A stretch of 64,000 nt of DNA from Halorubrum lacusprofundi ATCC 49239 (GTDB lineage Archaea > Halobacteriota > Halobacteria > Halobacteriales > Haloferacaceae), in contig NC_012029.1 in NCBI RefSeq assembly GCF_000022205.1, positions 310,001 through 374,000 of the forward strand, read 5' to 3'. The first letter of the stretch is position 1; the number at the start of each line of letters is the position of its first letter. The translations under genes and the position numbers were made by a program. Positions 51,657-59,666 of the stretch are shown piece by piece. The notes beneath the pieces were generated by a model. It was not told the DNA's origin. It made no database searches and saw only the letters and a list, made by a program, of their open reading frames with translations.

Positions 51657-52013
51657 TCAGCCGAAAACCCCGCCGACCGCCGCGCCGACGAGGAACGCCA
51701 GCACCCCGGCCGCCAGGTTTGCGGCCGCGAACCCGGCCGCGGTTCGACCCTCTCCGTCGGCTGCGGTCGAGACCGTCTCGACGGCGAACGAGGAGAACGT
51801 CGTGAAGGCGCCACAGAATCCGACGACAGCCAGGAACGTCGCTTCCGAGCCGATCGGCGCGGCGAGGAGGGCGCCGAGCGTGAGGCTCCCGAGCGTGTTG
51901 ACGGCCAAGACCGACCCGCGCCCCTCGATACGGAGGCCAACCACGTGTCGCGCCACTGCGCCGCCCGCCCCGCCGAGACCCACGAGGACGAGCGCGAGCA
52001 GGGGATCGGTCAC
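51657..52013 (-). CDS. crcB: CrcB (Fluc) fluoride channel subunit 2
   Basis: The 118-residue membrane protein has four helices. Fluc/CrcB motifs are visible: GLGGAGGAVARHVVGL, VNTLGSLTLGALLAA (conserved Asn-Thr-x-Gly) and GFCGAFTTFSSFAVETV (the GxxGxxTTFSSF fluoride-pore motif). It expels fluoride as part of a dual-topology dimer. Its start overlaps the stop of the other crcB gene by four bases (ATGA), so the pair probably forms a heterodimer of oppositely oriented subunits. Length is normal. Confidence 0.93.
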   Translation of the reverse strand: MTDPLLALVLVGLGGAGGAVARHVVGLRIEGRGSVLAVNTLGSLTLGALLAAPIGSEATFLAVVGFCGAFTTFSSFAVETVSTAADGEGRTAAGFAAANLAAGVLAFLVGAAVGGVFG

Positions 52014-52357
52014 ACTCGCCCTCCGACGAACAGGCCGGCCGCGGCGGCCGCAAAGCCGGCGGCGTAGCTCACGGCGACGTAGGCGGCGCCAGCAGTCGTC
52101 CCGAGCGTCACGGCGTTGCCAACGAAGGTGCTGTACGTGGTGAACGAGGAAAGCATGCCGGTGCCGACGAACAGCCGCGTTCGGTGGCGCGCGGCGCGTG
52201 TGACTAACACTCCCAGCGCGAAGGAGCCGAGGACGTTCACGAGGAGCGTTGCGGCCCCAGTTGCGTCACCGACGGCGATGTCGATCCCGTGTCTGGCGAC
52301 GGCGCCGACGAATCCCCCGAGCGCGACGAGGAAGAACCCGAGCGGTGTCCGTTCCAT
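52010..52357 (-). CDS. crcB: CrcB (Fluc) fluoride channel subunit 1
   Basis: The 115-residue paralogue of the adjacent subunit starts MERTPLGFFLVALGGFVGAV and has ARHGID, VNVLGSFALGVLV and GTGMLSSFTTYSTFVGNAVT (pore motif). Four membrane helices are evident. Two different crcB genes in tandem is the known heterodimer arrangement. It begins 19 bases after the stop of the HerA-like ATPase gene, so it is likely read from the same message. ATG 52357 matches the family; upstream frame is proline-rich noise. Confidence 0.92.
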   Translation of the reverse strand: MERTPLGFFLVALGGFVGAVARHGIDIAVGDATGAATLLVNVLGSFALGVLVTRAARHRTRLFVGTGMLSSFTTYSTFVGNAVTLGTTAGAAYVAVSYAAGFAAAAAGLFVGGRV

Positions 52358-52376
52358 GTCGGAGCGTCGCAGGCGG

Positions 52377-53516
52377 TTATCTTGGGTCTTCGGACTTCGC
52401 GGCGGCGGTCCCGCTTGCGCTGGGACTTCCGCCACCGTGTGGAGTCCGTCGCTCTCGGATCCGAACTGTGTGAGCCGTCTCCGTCGCGTCGTCGACGACG
52501 AGCGCCTCGCCGGTTTCAGTCGGGAGCCGGGAAGCGAGGTCGCCGGCGAGGTAGGTCGCCTCCGCCTCGGCGAGCCGGTCGAGGTCGCGCTCGGCGGTGA
52601 GCCGGTGGGCGACGAGCAGGTCCGACTGCGAGACGGCGACGCTCGGCAGCGCACCGGGTCGCTGCGTCGCACAGACCAGCGAGACGCCGGGTGCGCGACC
52701 ACGGGTCAGGAGCGTTCGGAGCGCGGGATCAGCGACGCCGCCGAAGAAAGCGTGCGCCTCGTCGACGAGGAGCCACGGGAGCCGATCGAGGTCGCCGTCG
52801 ATCCGGGCGTCGTAGAGCCCGCGAGCGACCGCCCTGACGACTGCAGCCGCGGCTGCCTCCGGAACGCCGGCGAGATCGAGTACGGTCGGCTCCCCGCCAC
52901 CGACGAGCCGGACGGTCGGCGGTGCGTCCGCGTCGAACACGCCCCACGACTCCGCGAGCCGCAGGTGGTTTGCGGCCGCGCGGCGATCTGCAGCGGGCGC
53001 GTCTGCGGCGTCGACTCGATCGCGGAGCGTCGCGAGCGACGGCGATTCGTCCGATTCACCCGAACCCCCCGCCTCAGGGGATTTGAGGGCGTCAGCGACG
53101 ACGCGCCACACCAGACTTCCCGGCCCGCTCGCCGGGTCGAGCCCGAGCAGGTCCGGCCACGCCTCTGGGGGAATCGCCGCTGGGCGGACCCGTGGTTCGA
53201 CGACCTGTCCGCCAGTCGCCCGAAGCCCGTCGAAGACGCCCATTGGATCGACCACAACCGGCGCGACGCCGCTGGCCGCCGCGAGCCCCTCCGCAAGGAC
53301 GCCGAGTGTGTACGACTTGCCGGTGCCCCGCTTACCGAAGACGACGCCGGCGTGCGGGCTGTCGGCGTCAATCCCGACCGCGGCCCCGGCGCTGCCGTCG
53401 CGTGCGAGGAACGACCCGAGCTGGACGGTTGGGAGCCGTTCGTCGCCGATCTCGCCGTTCGTGCCGGCTGACCCGGTCCCATCATCCGAGCCGGTGTCGC
53501 GTCCGAGCACATACAT
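52377..53516 (-). CDS. HerA/VirB4-like ATPase
   Basis: The 379-residue protein is a RecA-fold ATPase of the HerA/FtsK type. Walker A is VVFGKRGTGKSYTLGVLAEG (about residue 60), Walker B LPWLLVDEAHAFFGG (about 255), and a sensor/arginine-rich segment TRGRAPGVSLVCATQRPGAL follows, the latter typical of HerA. No nuclease partner (NurA) is adjacent. The DNA-translocation role is therefore only suggested. ATG 53516 (MYVLGRDTGSDDG) is preferred; an ATG at 53660 adds 48 residues of non-conserved sequence that would overlap the divergent gene's upstream region. Confidence 0.85.
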   Translation of the reverse strand: MYVLGRDTGSDDGTGSAGTNGEIGDERLPTVQLGSFLARDGSAGAAVGIDADSPHAGVVFGKRGTGKSYTLGVLAEGLAAASGVAPVVVDPMGVFDGLRATGGQVVEPRVRPAAIPPEAWPDLLGLDPASGPGSLVWRVVADALKSPEAGGSGESDESPSLATLRDRVDAADAPAADRRAAANHLRLAESWGVFDADAPPTVRLVGGGEPTVLDLAGVPEAAAAAVVRAVARGLYDARIDGDLDRLPWLLVDEAHAFFGGVADPALRTLLTRGRAPGVSLVCATQRPGALPSVAVSQSDLLVAHRLTAERDLDRLAEAEATYLAGDLASRLPTETGEALVVDDATETAHTVRIRERRTPHGGGSPSASGTAAAKSEDPR

Positions 53517-53651
53517 AGCCGCGGTGGCCCCGGTATCATACAAAAAGGTCGGGACGAGCGTGAACGCGACGGCCCGTTCGGGCGAGGGCGCACTCGATCG
53601 CTCGTTCGACCCGTCCAATCTTTTATCAGTGATACCGCGGCCACCGACGGT

Positions 53652-54128
53652 ATGCCTCACTCGAAGCGGGACGAACGCACCGCGAACGACCGATCTTTTT
53701 GCTCGGACCGTCGGGCCATCGAGGGCCTACCGGTCAGGCTGGTTATCGCGCTCGTCGTCGGCGTCGCGAGCCTCAGCGTAATGATGGGGATGATCGGCGA
53801 CATCGATGGGCTGGCCGCGACAGAGCTCGACGCGCAGCCGCAGCCGGAGGTGACGACCCCGGGCGAGCAGTCGCTCGACGTCGCCGTCCTCGATCCGGAC
53901 GGCTCTCGCGTCGCGGACGCGACGGTGATCGTCCGGAGCGGGTCGGCACAGATCGACGGTGTCGCCACCGGAACAACTGGATCCGACGGAACCGCGACTG
54001 TCGATGTCGACCCGGAGCTCGGACCGAACCAGCCGGACGGAACCCTCACTGTGGAGGTAAAACCGCCGGCGGAGGGCGACTACGTCGACGAGCGAAGGAA
54101 CACGGAGGTGCTGGTGGTCGCGGAGTGA
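53652..54128 (+). CDS. membrane-anchored protein with Ig-like domain (DUF7382-like)
   Basis: The 158-residue protein has a basic N-terminus, one hydrophobic helix (about residues 27-47, LVIALVVGVASLSVMMGMI) and an extracellular beta-rich domain (SLDVAVLDPDGSRVADATVI, then GTTGSDGTATVDVD) resembling the carboxypeptidase regulatory-like fold. The N-terminal arrangement resembles archaeal pilin-like/type IV signal-anchored proteins, but no clear cleavage motif is certain. I associate it with DUF7382. The stop codon abuts the stop of the convergent methyltransferase gene. Confidence 0.68.
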   Translation: MPHSKRDERTANDRSFCSDRRAIEGLPVRLVIALVVGVASLSVMMGMIGDIDGLAATELDAQPQPEVTTPGEQSLDVAVLDPDGSRVADATVIVRSGSAQIDGVATGTTGSDGTATVDVDPELGPNQPDGTLTVEVKPPAEGDYVDERRNTEVLVVAE

Positions 54129-54926
54129 TCAAATCCGGTCGTCCCAGTCGATCCAGTCTTGCTCCCAGCCGTGACGTGCGAAGTGCCCTTGCTCGGCGCG
54201 CTCGGCGTCTTCGCGGCGCGTGCGGTTCCGCTCGACGCCGCGCTGCTCGCCGTCGACGAGCATTGGCTGGAGCCGCGTCGGACCGGCCGTCTCGGTCGTC
54301 CGGAACCCGGTCGGAGCGTCGTCACCGTCGTCCGCCGAGTCTCCCCCTGAGTCGGGTTCGATCGCGGCGATCGTCTGGACTGCCGTCCCGCGGGGGTAGA
54401 CGATCCGACCCCCCTCGGCCAGCTGCTCGCGGAGTGCCCGCGGCGGCTTGACGACGCTCGCTTCGAGAAGGATTCGGTCGTACGGGGCGTACTCGGGAAG
54501 CCCGTTCACTCCGTCACGTCGGTCGACGAGGACGGCGTCGTATCCGGCTGTCGAGAGGTTCGATCGGGCGATCGCCACCGCCTCTCGGTCGATATCGATC
54601 GCGTGAATGTGTCTTGCACCCGCTATCTCGGCGAGCAGCGCGACCGAGTAGCCGACGCCCGCGCCCACGACGAGCACCTCGTCGCCCGCGTCGGCGTCGA
54701 GTGCGGATATCAGTCGGACCACCGTCGCCAGCGTGAGCGACCGGTCTCCGTTCCCACCGCTCCCGCCACCTCGGCCGGTCTCGCCCCCGGCCGCAGTCGC
54801 CCCGTCGTCGACGAACGGGTCCCGGGAGACGCGCTGAAGCGCCGTCAGTACGGGCTCATCCAGCGTCTCGCCGATCTGGTGTTCGAGCCCCTCGATCATG
54901 TCGGCCCGAAGCGACGCCTCGTCCAT
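54129..54926 (-). CDS. pcm: protein-L-isoaspartate O-methyltransferase family, copy 2
   Basis: The 265-residue SAM-dependent methyltransferase contains motif I EVLVVGAGVGYSVALLAEIA (GxGxG) with HIHAIDIDREAV (acidic end of strand 2), LLEASVVKPPRALREQLAEG and GRIVYPRG, the PCMT order. Compared with the upstream copy, it lacks the conserved Thr/Ser-rich start region (QTVSAPHMVALM), so its substrate may differ from L-isoaspartyl residues. It follows the canonical pcm by 70 bases in the same direction. A C-terminal charged extension (residues 230-265) is unusual. Confidence 0.82.
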   Translation of the reverse strand: MDEASLRADMIEGLEHQIGETLDEPVLTALQRVSRDPFVDDGATAAGGETGRGGGSGGNGDRSLTLATVVRLISALDADAGDEVLVVGAGVGYSVALLAEIAGARHIHAIDIDREAVAIARSNLSTAGYDAVLVDRRDGVNGLPEYAPYDRILLEASVVKPPRALREQLAEGGRIVYPRGTAVQTIAAIEPDSGGDSADDGDDAPTGFRTTETAGPTRLQPMLVDGEQRGVERNRTRREDAERAEQGHFARHGWEQDWIDWDDRI

Positions 54927-54996
54927 AGTCGGACTCGGTGCTCATCCCTCTAAAACCGCTCGCTCGTCGCCGCATCACTCGTCGACGCATCTGTTG

Positions 54997-55629
54997 TCAC
55001 CGCATCGGAACGAACCGGACCCCGCCGTGGTCCTCGCGCTCGACGCCCTCCTCTTTGACCGTCAGTCGGACGAGCCGCTGTGCGCCGACACGGCCGACTG
55101 GCGCGACAACCCGGCCGCCAGTCTGTACGCGGTCGACGATCGAGTCGGGGACGCCGTCTGCCGGTGCGCAGGTCAAGTATGCAACGTCGAAGGGCGCCTC
55201 GTCTCGGAAGGCAATCTGCCCGTCGCCGGCCCAGACGGTCACGTCGTATCCGAGCTGCCGGAGCCGCTTGCGGGCCGACTCGGCTAGTTCTGGAACGTAC
55301 TCAACGCTGTAGACGTTTCCCGGGCCGACGATCTCGGCCACGACCGCGGCGTGGTAGCCGCACCCTGTGCCGACCTCGAACACCCTGTCGCCGGGTTCGA
55401 TGTCGAGCAGATCGGTCATGAGCGCGACCATGTGTGGCGCGCTGACCGTCTGATCGTGGCCGATCGGGAGCGGCCGATCCGCGTAGGCACGCGACCGGTG
55501 GCGCTCCGGGACGAACGCGTGTCGCGGGACCGACTCGATCGCCGCGAGCGTTCGCTCGTCGATATCGCTCCGGCGGCGGAGTCCGTCGACAAGCTCGCGG
55601 CGGGCCGCGGCGTGGTCGGCGTCGTCCAT
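54997..55629 (-). CDS. pcm: protein-L-isoaspartate O-methyltransferase, canonical copy
   Basis: The 210-residue repair enzyme methylates L-isoaspartyl residues in aged proteins. The substrate-binding N-terminal motif GHDQTVSAPHMVALMTDLLD precedes motif I VFEVGTGCGYHAAVVAEIVG. Later motifs VTVWAGDGQIAFRDEAPFDV and GGRVVAPVG complete the family pattern. Length is typical (about 210). It is the first gene of a two-gene pcm cluster, next to the Hsp20 genes, so the region groups protein-damage functions. ATG 55629 is well placed. Confidence 0.93.
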   Translation of the reverse strand: MDDADHAAARRELVDGLRRRSDIDERTLAAIESVPRHAFVPERHRSRAYADRPLPIGHDQTVSAPHMVALMTDLLDIEPGDRVFEVGTGCGYHAAVVAEIVGPGNVYSVEYVPELAESARKRLRQLGYDVTVWAGDGQIAFRDEAPFDVAYLTCAPADGVPDSIVDRVQTGGRVVAPVGRVGAQRLVRLTVKEEGVEREDHGGVRFVPMR

Positions 55630-55676
55630 GCGTGATCATATCATGCGGTGTGTGGAGAAGCTGTCGGCAGGGGGCG

Positions 55677-55683
55677 AAAAAAA
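55677..55683 (-). terminator. T-run after the first Hsp20 gene
   Basis: A7 on the plus strand is a T7 tract 31 bases past the Hsp20 stop at 55714, a strong archaeal termination signal. Confidence 0.45.
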
Positions 55684-55713
55684 CAGGGAGCGCGCAAAAA
55701 CCGAATAACGCTC

Positions 55714-56127
55714 TTACGCCACGTCGATCCGGTGGCCGTCGTCCGTCTCGTCGGCAGCCTTCGGGAGCGTGATCGTGAGGACGCCGTGGCGGTACGTCGC
55801 GCTCGCGTCCTCGTCGACGACGGGTCCCGGAAGGTCGACGGACCGAGTGACCGACTCGTGGCGCCGCTCGCGCCGGAGATACCGTCGGTCCGCGTCCTCG
55901 CTCGCCGCATCGTGCTCGGCGGTAATCGTAAGCCGCCCCTCCGTCGCCCGCACGTCGATGTCTTCGCGGTCGTATCCCGGGAGGTCGGCCATGACCACGA
56001 ACTCGTCGTCGTACTCGGCCACATCGATGTCGGTGGCCCGGAGGTCACGCCCCCACGTGCGGTCGCCGCCGAAGGGGGCGCGGCCGAGGAACTGCTCGAT
56101 CTCGTCGAAGGGGCTGTTTCTGTTCAT
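55714..56127 (-). CDS. hsp20: Hsp20/alpha-crystallin small heat shock protein 1
   Basis: The 137-residue chaperone has a short N-terminal arm (NRNSPFDEIEQFLGRAPFGG) and an alpha-crystallin domain with VVMADLPGYDREDIDVRATE, RLTITAEHDAASED and the signature YRHGVLTITLPKAADETD. It binds unfolding proteins in oligomers. ATG 56127 is preferred over ATG 56139: the sequence GGTGATC lies 6-12 bases upstream and is complementary to the 3' end of archaeal 16S rRNA, so this message probably has a leader and Shine-Dalgarno initiation. A T7 terminator follows. Confidence 0.9.
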   Translation of the reverse strand: MNRNSPFDEIEQFLGRAPFGGDRTWGRDLRATDIDVAEYDDEFVVMADLPGYDREDIDVRATEGRLTITAEHDAASEDADRRYLRRERRHESVTRSVDLPGPVVDEDASATYRHGVLTITLPKAADETDDGHRIDVA

Positions 56128-56251
56128 GATGATCACCATTAGAGACGTACTCTGTGGTATTAAAGACGACAGGATAGTAGATAGCTTATGGCAGGGTATT
56201 CGAGGGTTCAGACCGATCACGGCGGTGACACTCGCTTCTCGACCGGCTACG

Positions 56252-56806
56252 TCACGACACGTCGATGTTGTGGCCGGCATCGTCCGACGACCGCTTGGGA
56301 AGGGTGACGGTGAGTACACCGTCGTCGTACGAGGCGGTCGCGCCGTCGCGGTCGACGGGCTCGGGGATCGGAATCCGACGCGACACCGCGCGGCGACGGC
56401 GCTCGCGACGGTGGTAGCGAACGTCGTCGCCGCCCCCGGCCTCGGAGCTGTCGTCGCCGCCCGTGTCGGCACCCTCGGCCGCGTCGCCCTCAACTGCGTC
56501 GTCCGCAGTGGCGTCGTCCTCGTCGACGGTCACCTCCGTGTCCCGCGTCTCGTCGTGGGTGGCCGTGATCGAGAGAGTCTCGTCGTGGAGTTCCACCTCG
56601 ATTCCGTCGGCGTCGAAGCCAGGGAGGTCGGCGAGCACAGTGATCGTCTCGTCGTCCTCGATGACATCGACGGCGATCTCGCGGGTGTCCGGGAAGCCGG
56701 GGACCCCGGGCCCCGGCGCGTCGAGCGTGCCGCCGAGCTCCTCGAACTCCCGTCCCATCCGTTCGATCAGGTCTTCTATCTCGGTAAATCGATCGCGGCG
56801 TGTCAT
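56252..56806 (-). CDS. hsp20: Hsp20-type small heat shock protein 2 with acidic loop insert
   Basis: The 184-residue protein has a DRFTEIEDLIERMGREFEEL start and an alpha-crystallin domain split by a long acidic insert. The first half has ITVLADLPGFDADGIEVELH and LSITATHDETRDTEV; then about 38 residues rich in Asp, Glu, Ala and Gly (DDAVEGDAAEGADTGGDDSS) are inserted before the second half DDVRYHRRERRRRAVSRRIP and DGVLTVTLPKRSSDD. The insert sits in the beta5-beta7 loop region used for dimerisation. ATG 56806 fits the family. It may work with the first Hsp20, 124 bases downstream. Confidence 0.87.
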   Translation of the reverse strand: MTRRDRFTEIEDLIERMGREFEELGGTLDAPGPGVPGFPDTREIAVDVIEDDETITVLADLPGFDADGIEVELHDETLSITATHDETRDTEVTVDEDDATADDAVEGDAAEGADTGGDDSSEAGGGDDVRYHRRERRRRAVSRRIPIPEPVDRDGATASYDDGVLTVTLPKRSSDDAGHNIDVS

Positions 56807-56925
56807 GCTGGTCAGGATTCGAGGCGGAGCGACTTGAACGTACGGGCGGGAGTTGCTGAACGGACGGGCGGGAGTTGCTGAACGGGCGGGAGATGGACGG
56901 AGACGGACCGCGAGGGACCGCGGGC

Positions 56926-58434
56926 CTAGAGGAACGGCTGCCAGTAGTACGGGCTGACGAACCCTTCGATGCACGCGGCGACCGCGATCAGCACGCCGAC
57001 GCCCATCAGTACCCAGAACGCGTTCTCAAGCGCGTCGGCGAACGCCTCGCGGGACAGACGACCGCGGAACGCCCGCCACGAGACGATCCCGAGGTGGATA
57101 CCCAGCGCTCCGGAGATGAAAAGCGCGGGAATTTCGAGGATTCCGTGGGGGGCGACGAACGCGAGCAGCGCGACGAGGTTCTCCTCTAGCGCCGCGGTGG
57201 CGCCGAGCGCAAGCCCGTTGAACGCGATCGACGAGAGCGCGGGAATCACGAACGCGACGCCGCCGAACGAGGTCGCGATCGCGACCGACCAGTTGTTTCC
57301 GAAGAAGTTGAGCGCGGCCGTCGGTGGGAGGTGACCGATAAGCCGCGACTCGATAGACGTGGTGACCGCGCCAACGAGGGGGTCGACCGCGAGCCACCCG
57401 ATCACGCCGAACCCGACACCGACGAGGATCGCGATCGCGTGCAAACCGGGAGTTCGTCGAACGAATCCGGTCATCTCCCGCCAGCCGCGGCGGATGCCTC
57501 CGACGAACTGATCGCGGAGGCGGGCGTCGACCGGCTCGACGGGGGCGACCGCGTCGCGGTGGTCGCCGTACAGGACGGTCTTGAGCAGGTCGAGCGCGGG
57601 AGCGGCGACGACCGCGCTGGCGAGCGCGACGACGGCCCCGCCCCCGAGAAACGCGAGCGCGGACGCAGCCGAGGAGATCGCCACGAGCACGCCGACGGCG
57701 ACGACGACGTACGCGAGGGCGTCGACAGGGTTCGACCGGATGAACCCGCCAGCGCCCTCGACGGCGCCGACCACACCCGTCTCGTCGACGACGACTGCGG
57801 CCGGCGCGAACGCGAACACCGCGCGGACGAGGAGCAGGACAGTTAGCCCGACGAGCAACGCGACGAGCGCGACCGCGGCCCCGAGGAAGGGGTTGACGAG
57901 GAATGCGCCGCCGATCGCGAGCCCGCCGAGCAGTGACACTCCGACCCACAGCAGAACCTCGGTGACGTAGAGGCCGAGGAACGTGAGCCAACGTCCCCGT
58001 ACGCCGGCGATTCCGGCGGTGAGCCCGCGGCGGCCGCGGACCCGGCCGGCGACCGCCGACATCTGTCCGGCGGAGACCGCGGCGTACGTCAGGAGCGCCA
58101 AGAGGAGCGTCGCGGCCGTGACGACGGTCAGAAGCAGGACCGCGGTCGGCGACGCGAGGGGTTCAAGCGCCGGGGCGACGGTCTCGACCCACGCCTGAAC
58201 CGCCTCGGGGTCCTGCGTGTCAGGCGGCGTCAGGTCCAGTTCGGTAAGCGCTCGACGCGCGTCGTCGAGCTGACCGGTCAGCTCGTAGTGGAGGTACGTC
58301 CCGGCGAGCGCGACGAAGAGGCCCATCCGGGCGATGACGGGGACCGCCGTGCCGAGGAGGTAAAACGGAAGCAGGTCGGCGGGGCGCCGTCGGAGGGTCG
58401 ACGCGGCGGCGGAGACGGCGGATGACAGGTCCAT
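56926..58434 (-). CDS. polytopic membrane protein: DUF7847-like region plus SpoIIM domain
   Basis: The 502-residue protein has about twelve hydrophobic helices. The N-terminal half (residues 1-300, SAVSAAASTLRRRPADLLPF start) is a haloarchaeal membrane domain I associate with DUF7847; the C-terminal half (from about 335, TPGLHAIAILVGVGFGVIGW) matches the stage II sporulation protein M/DUF95 family, with NNWSVAIATSFGGVAFVIPA and the PHGILEIPALFISGALGIHL motif characteristic of SpoIIM-like proteins. The function in archaea is unknown. ATG 58434 (MDLSSAVSAAASTLRRR) is chosen. It precedes the Hsp20 pair but with a 119-base gap. Confidence 0.83.
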   Translation of the reverse strand: MDLSSAVSAAASTLRRRPADLLPFYLLGTAVPVIARMGLFVALAGTYLHYELTGQLDDARRALTELDLTPPDTQDPEAVQAWVETVAPALEPLASPTAVLLLTVVTAATLLLALLTYAAVSAGQMSAVAGRVRGRRGLTAGIAGVRGRWLTFLGLYVTEVLLWVGVSLLGGLAIGGAFLVNPFLGAAVALVALLVGLTVLLLVRAVFAFAPAAVVVDETGVVGAVEGAGGFIRSNPVDALAYVVVAVGVLVAISSAASALAFLGGGAVVALASAVVAAPALDLLKTVLYGDHRDAVAPVEPVDARLRDQFVGGIRRGWREMTGFVRRTPGLHAIAILVGVGFGVIGWLAVDPLVGAVTTSIESRLIGHLPPTAALNFFGNNWSVAIATSFGGVAFVIPALSSIAFNGLALGATAALEENLVALLAFVAPHGILEIPALFISGALGIHLGIVSWRAFRGRLSREAFADALENAFWVLMGVGVLIAVAACIEGFVSPYYWQPFL

Positions 58435-58484
58435 GCGAACCGGTTCGGCCGTCCCATACTTAAAAACTCGAGCGATCCGGGCGT

Positions 58485-58758
58485 TCACTCGTCTGGTGTC
58501 GAAGCATCGCATTCGTCACCGGCCCCCCGCTCGGCCATCATCTCTGCGGCGCGGTCGGCCCACCCCGAGTACCGGAATCCCACGGTGACGACAAGTGCCA
58601 TCCACGCGTACGCGAGGGACACGCCGACGTACGTCCCCACCGGGCCAAATCCGGCCGTCCGCCCGAGCAGCCACGACGCTCCCAGAAGAGGCCGAACATC
58701 CCGGCCACGCGAGCGAGAACACCCGCGTCCAGACGCGTCGCCGCCGCGAGAGGTCCAT
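58485..58758 (-). pseudogene. deletion remnant of a MATE-family efflux transporter
   Basis: The stretch joins the two ends of a MATE transporter and lacks everything between. From ATG 58758 one frame reads MDLSRRRRVWTRVFSLAWPG, the typical haloarchaeal MATE start. The other frame ends GPVGTYVGVSLAYAWMALVV, TVGFRYSGWADRAAEMMAER and then an acidic tail, typical of its C-terminus (last helix plus cytoplasmic end). The junction lies near 58690-58700 and is out of frame. The roughly 1.2 kb core of a normal gene is gone. The assignment rests on recognition of both ends, not on a search. Confidence 0.65.
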
Positions 58759-58865
58759 GTGTCACCGCGGAGAGACGGACGGGCTTTGACCCTCTCGGAG
58801 CCGGAGAGATCCGACGGATTCGACCCGTTCACCGAGACGAATCCCCAATCGCCCGCCGCCCGAAC

Positions 58866-58890
58866 ATTAAAACGTGTGAACGTTACACAC
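58866..58890 (+). promoter_or_regulatory. TATA box and operator-like inverted repeat
   Basis: ATTAAAA (58866-58872) is a TATA box 32 bases before ATG 58901. Immediately after it, GTGTG-AACGTT-A-CACAC (58874-58890) is an inverted repeat with 5-base arms around the palindrome AACGTT, positioned where a repressor would block transcription. Confidence 0.45.
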
Positions 58891-58900
58891 CCACACGAGA

Positions 58901-59395
58901 ATGGACGTGTTCGTGTACGGAACGTTGACCGAACCGGAACGGGTCGCCGAGGTGCTCGACTCGTACGTGTACGTTGGGCCGGCAACGTTGTTCGGGCTCC
59001 ATCTCGTCGAGGGACGGTACCCGACGCTCGCGCCGGGCGGTGAGACGGGCGGGCGGCTCCTCCGGACCGAGGAGCTGGACGCCCTCGACGAGTACGAGCG
59101 TGTCGAGACGGGATTGTACCGACAAGTGACAATCCCGCTCGACGCGCCCGGCGGCCACCCGGACGAGGCGGCGGTGTACGTCGGGGATCCCGACCGACTC
59201 GGCGCGGACGCGGTGTGGTCGGAAGAGGGTATCGGCGGCGAGGGGAACGACGGCGACAGGAACGACGGCGACAGGAACGACGGCGACAGGAACGACGGCG
59301 ATAGTGACGAGAGAGACGACGGCGATCCCGGGTTCGCTGAGCGGGTCGACCAGTACCTCGAACAGGAAGCGGTTCGGGTGCGGTTAACCATCTGA
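58901..59395 (+). CDS. gamma-glutamylcyclotransferase-fold (AIG2-like) protein with acidic repeats
   Basis: The 164-residue protein starts MDVFVYGTLTEPERVAEVLD, with the YGTL motif of the AIG2/GGCT family, and has the substrate-glutamate region ELDALDEYERVETGLYRQVT. Near the C-terminus lies a run of repeats (NDGDR, four imperfect copies encoded by 15-base units) followed by an acidic segment. GGCT enzymes release 5-oxoproline from gamma-glutamyl dipeptides; in haloarchaea gamma-glutamylcysteine is a thiol buffer, so a role in its turnover is possible but unproven. Divergent from the MATE remnant. Confidence 0.82.
   Translation: MDVFVYGTLTEPERVAEVLDSYVYVGPATLFGLHLVEGRYPTLAPGGETGGRLLRTEELDALDEYERVETGLYRQVTIPLDAPGGHPDEAAVYVGDPDRLGADAVWSEEGIGGEGNDGDRNDGDRNDGDRNDGDSDERDDGDPGFAERVDQYLEQEAVRVRLTI
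59230..59310 (+). repeat. 15-base tandem repeat encoding NDGDR
   Basis: Four near-identical 15-base units (AACGACGGCGACAGG and variants) lie head to tail inside the AIG2-like gene (about 59246-59300); unit number is likely to vary between strains by slippage. Confidence 0.7.
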
Positions 59396-59666
59396 GATCC
59401 CGTCTGACGGAGCGATGACGGCGGTGCAGTCGTGCGGTTTTACTTTCACTCCGCTAGCCCCACCTTTTTGTATTCGGGTAGTCTCTCTTTACTTGCACGT
59501 CACACGCGTGCATTCCCCCTTTCACAGTCAGCGAGCCGTGGCTCGGTCTCGATCTGGTTTCGATCCAATGTTCGATCCAGTCGCGGTCAAATCTCGGCTC
59601 ATCCGATTCGACAGCGAAACGGAACGGACCGGAACCGATTAGCGGTCGGCGCGGCGATATCTGCGT

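Noticed and set aside
59494-59512. TGCACG...CGTGCA inverted repeat before the second threonine ammonia-lyase
   Set aside because: Six-base arms 150 bases from the start codon, with no TATA box nearby; chance occurrence is likely in this GC content.
59415-59642. 75-codon frame upstream of the second threonine ammonia-lyase
   Set aside because: Low haloarchaeal coding character (few acidic residues, many Ser/Phe/Arg codons) and no promoter spacing.
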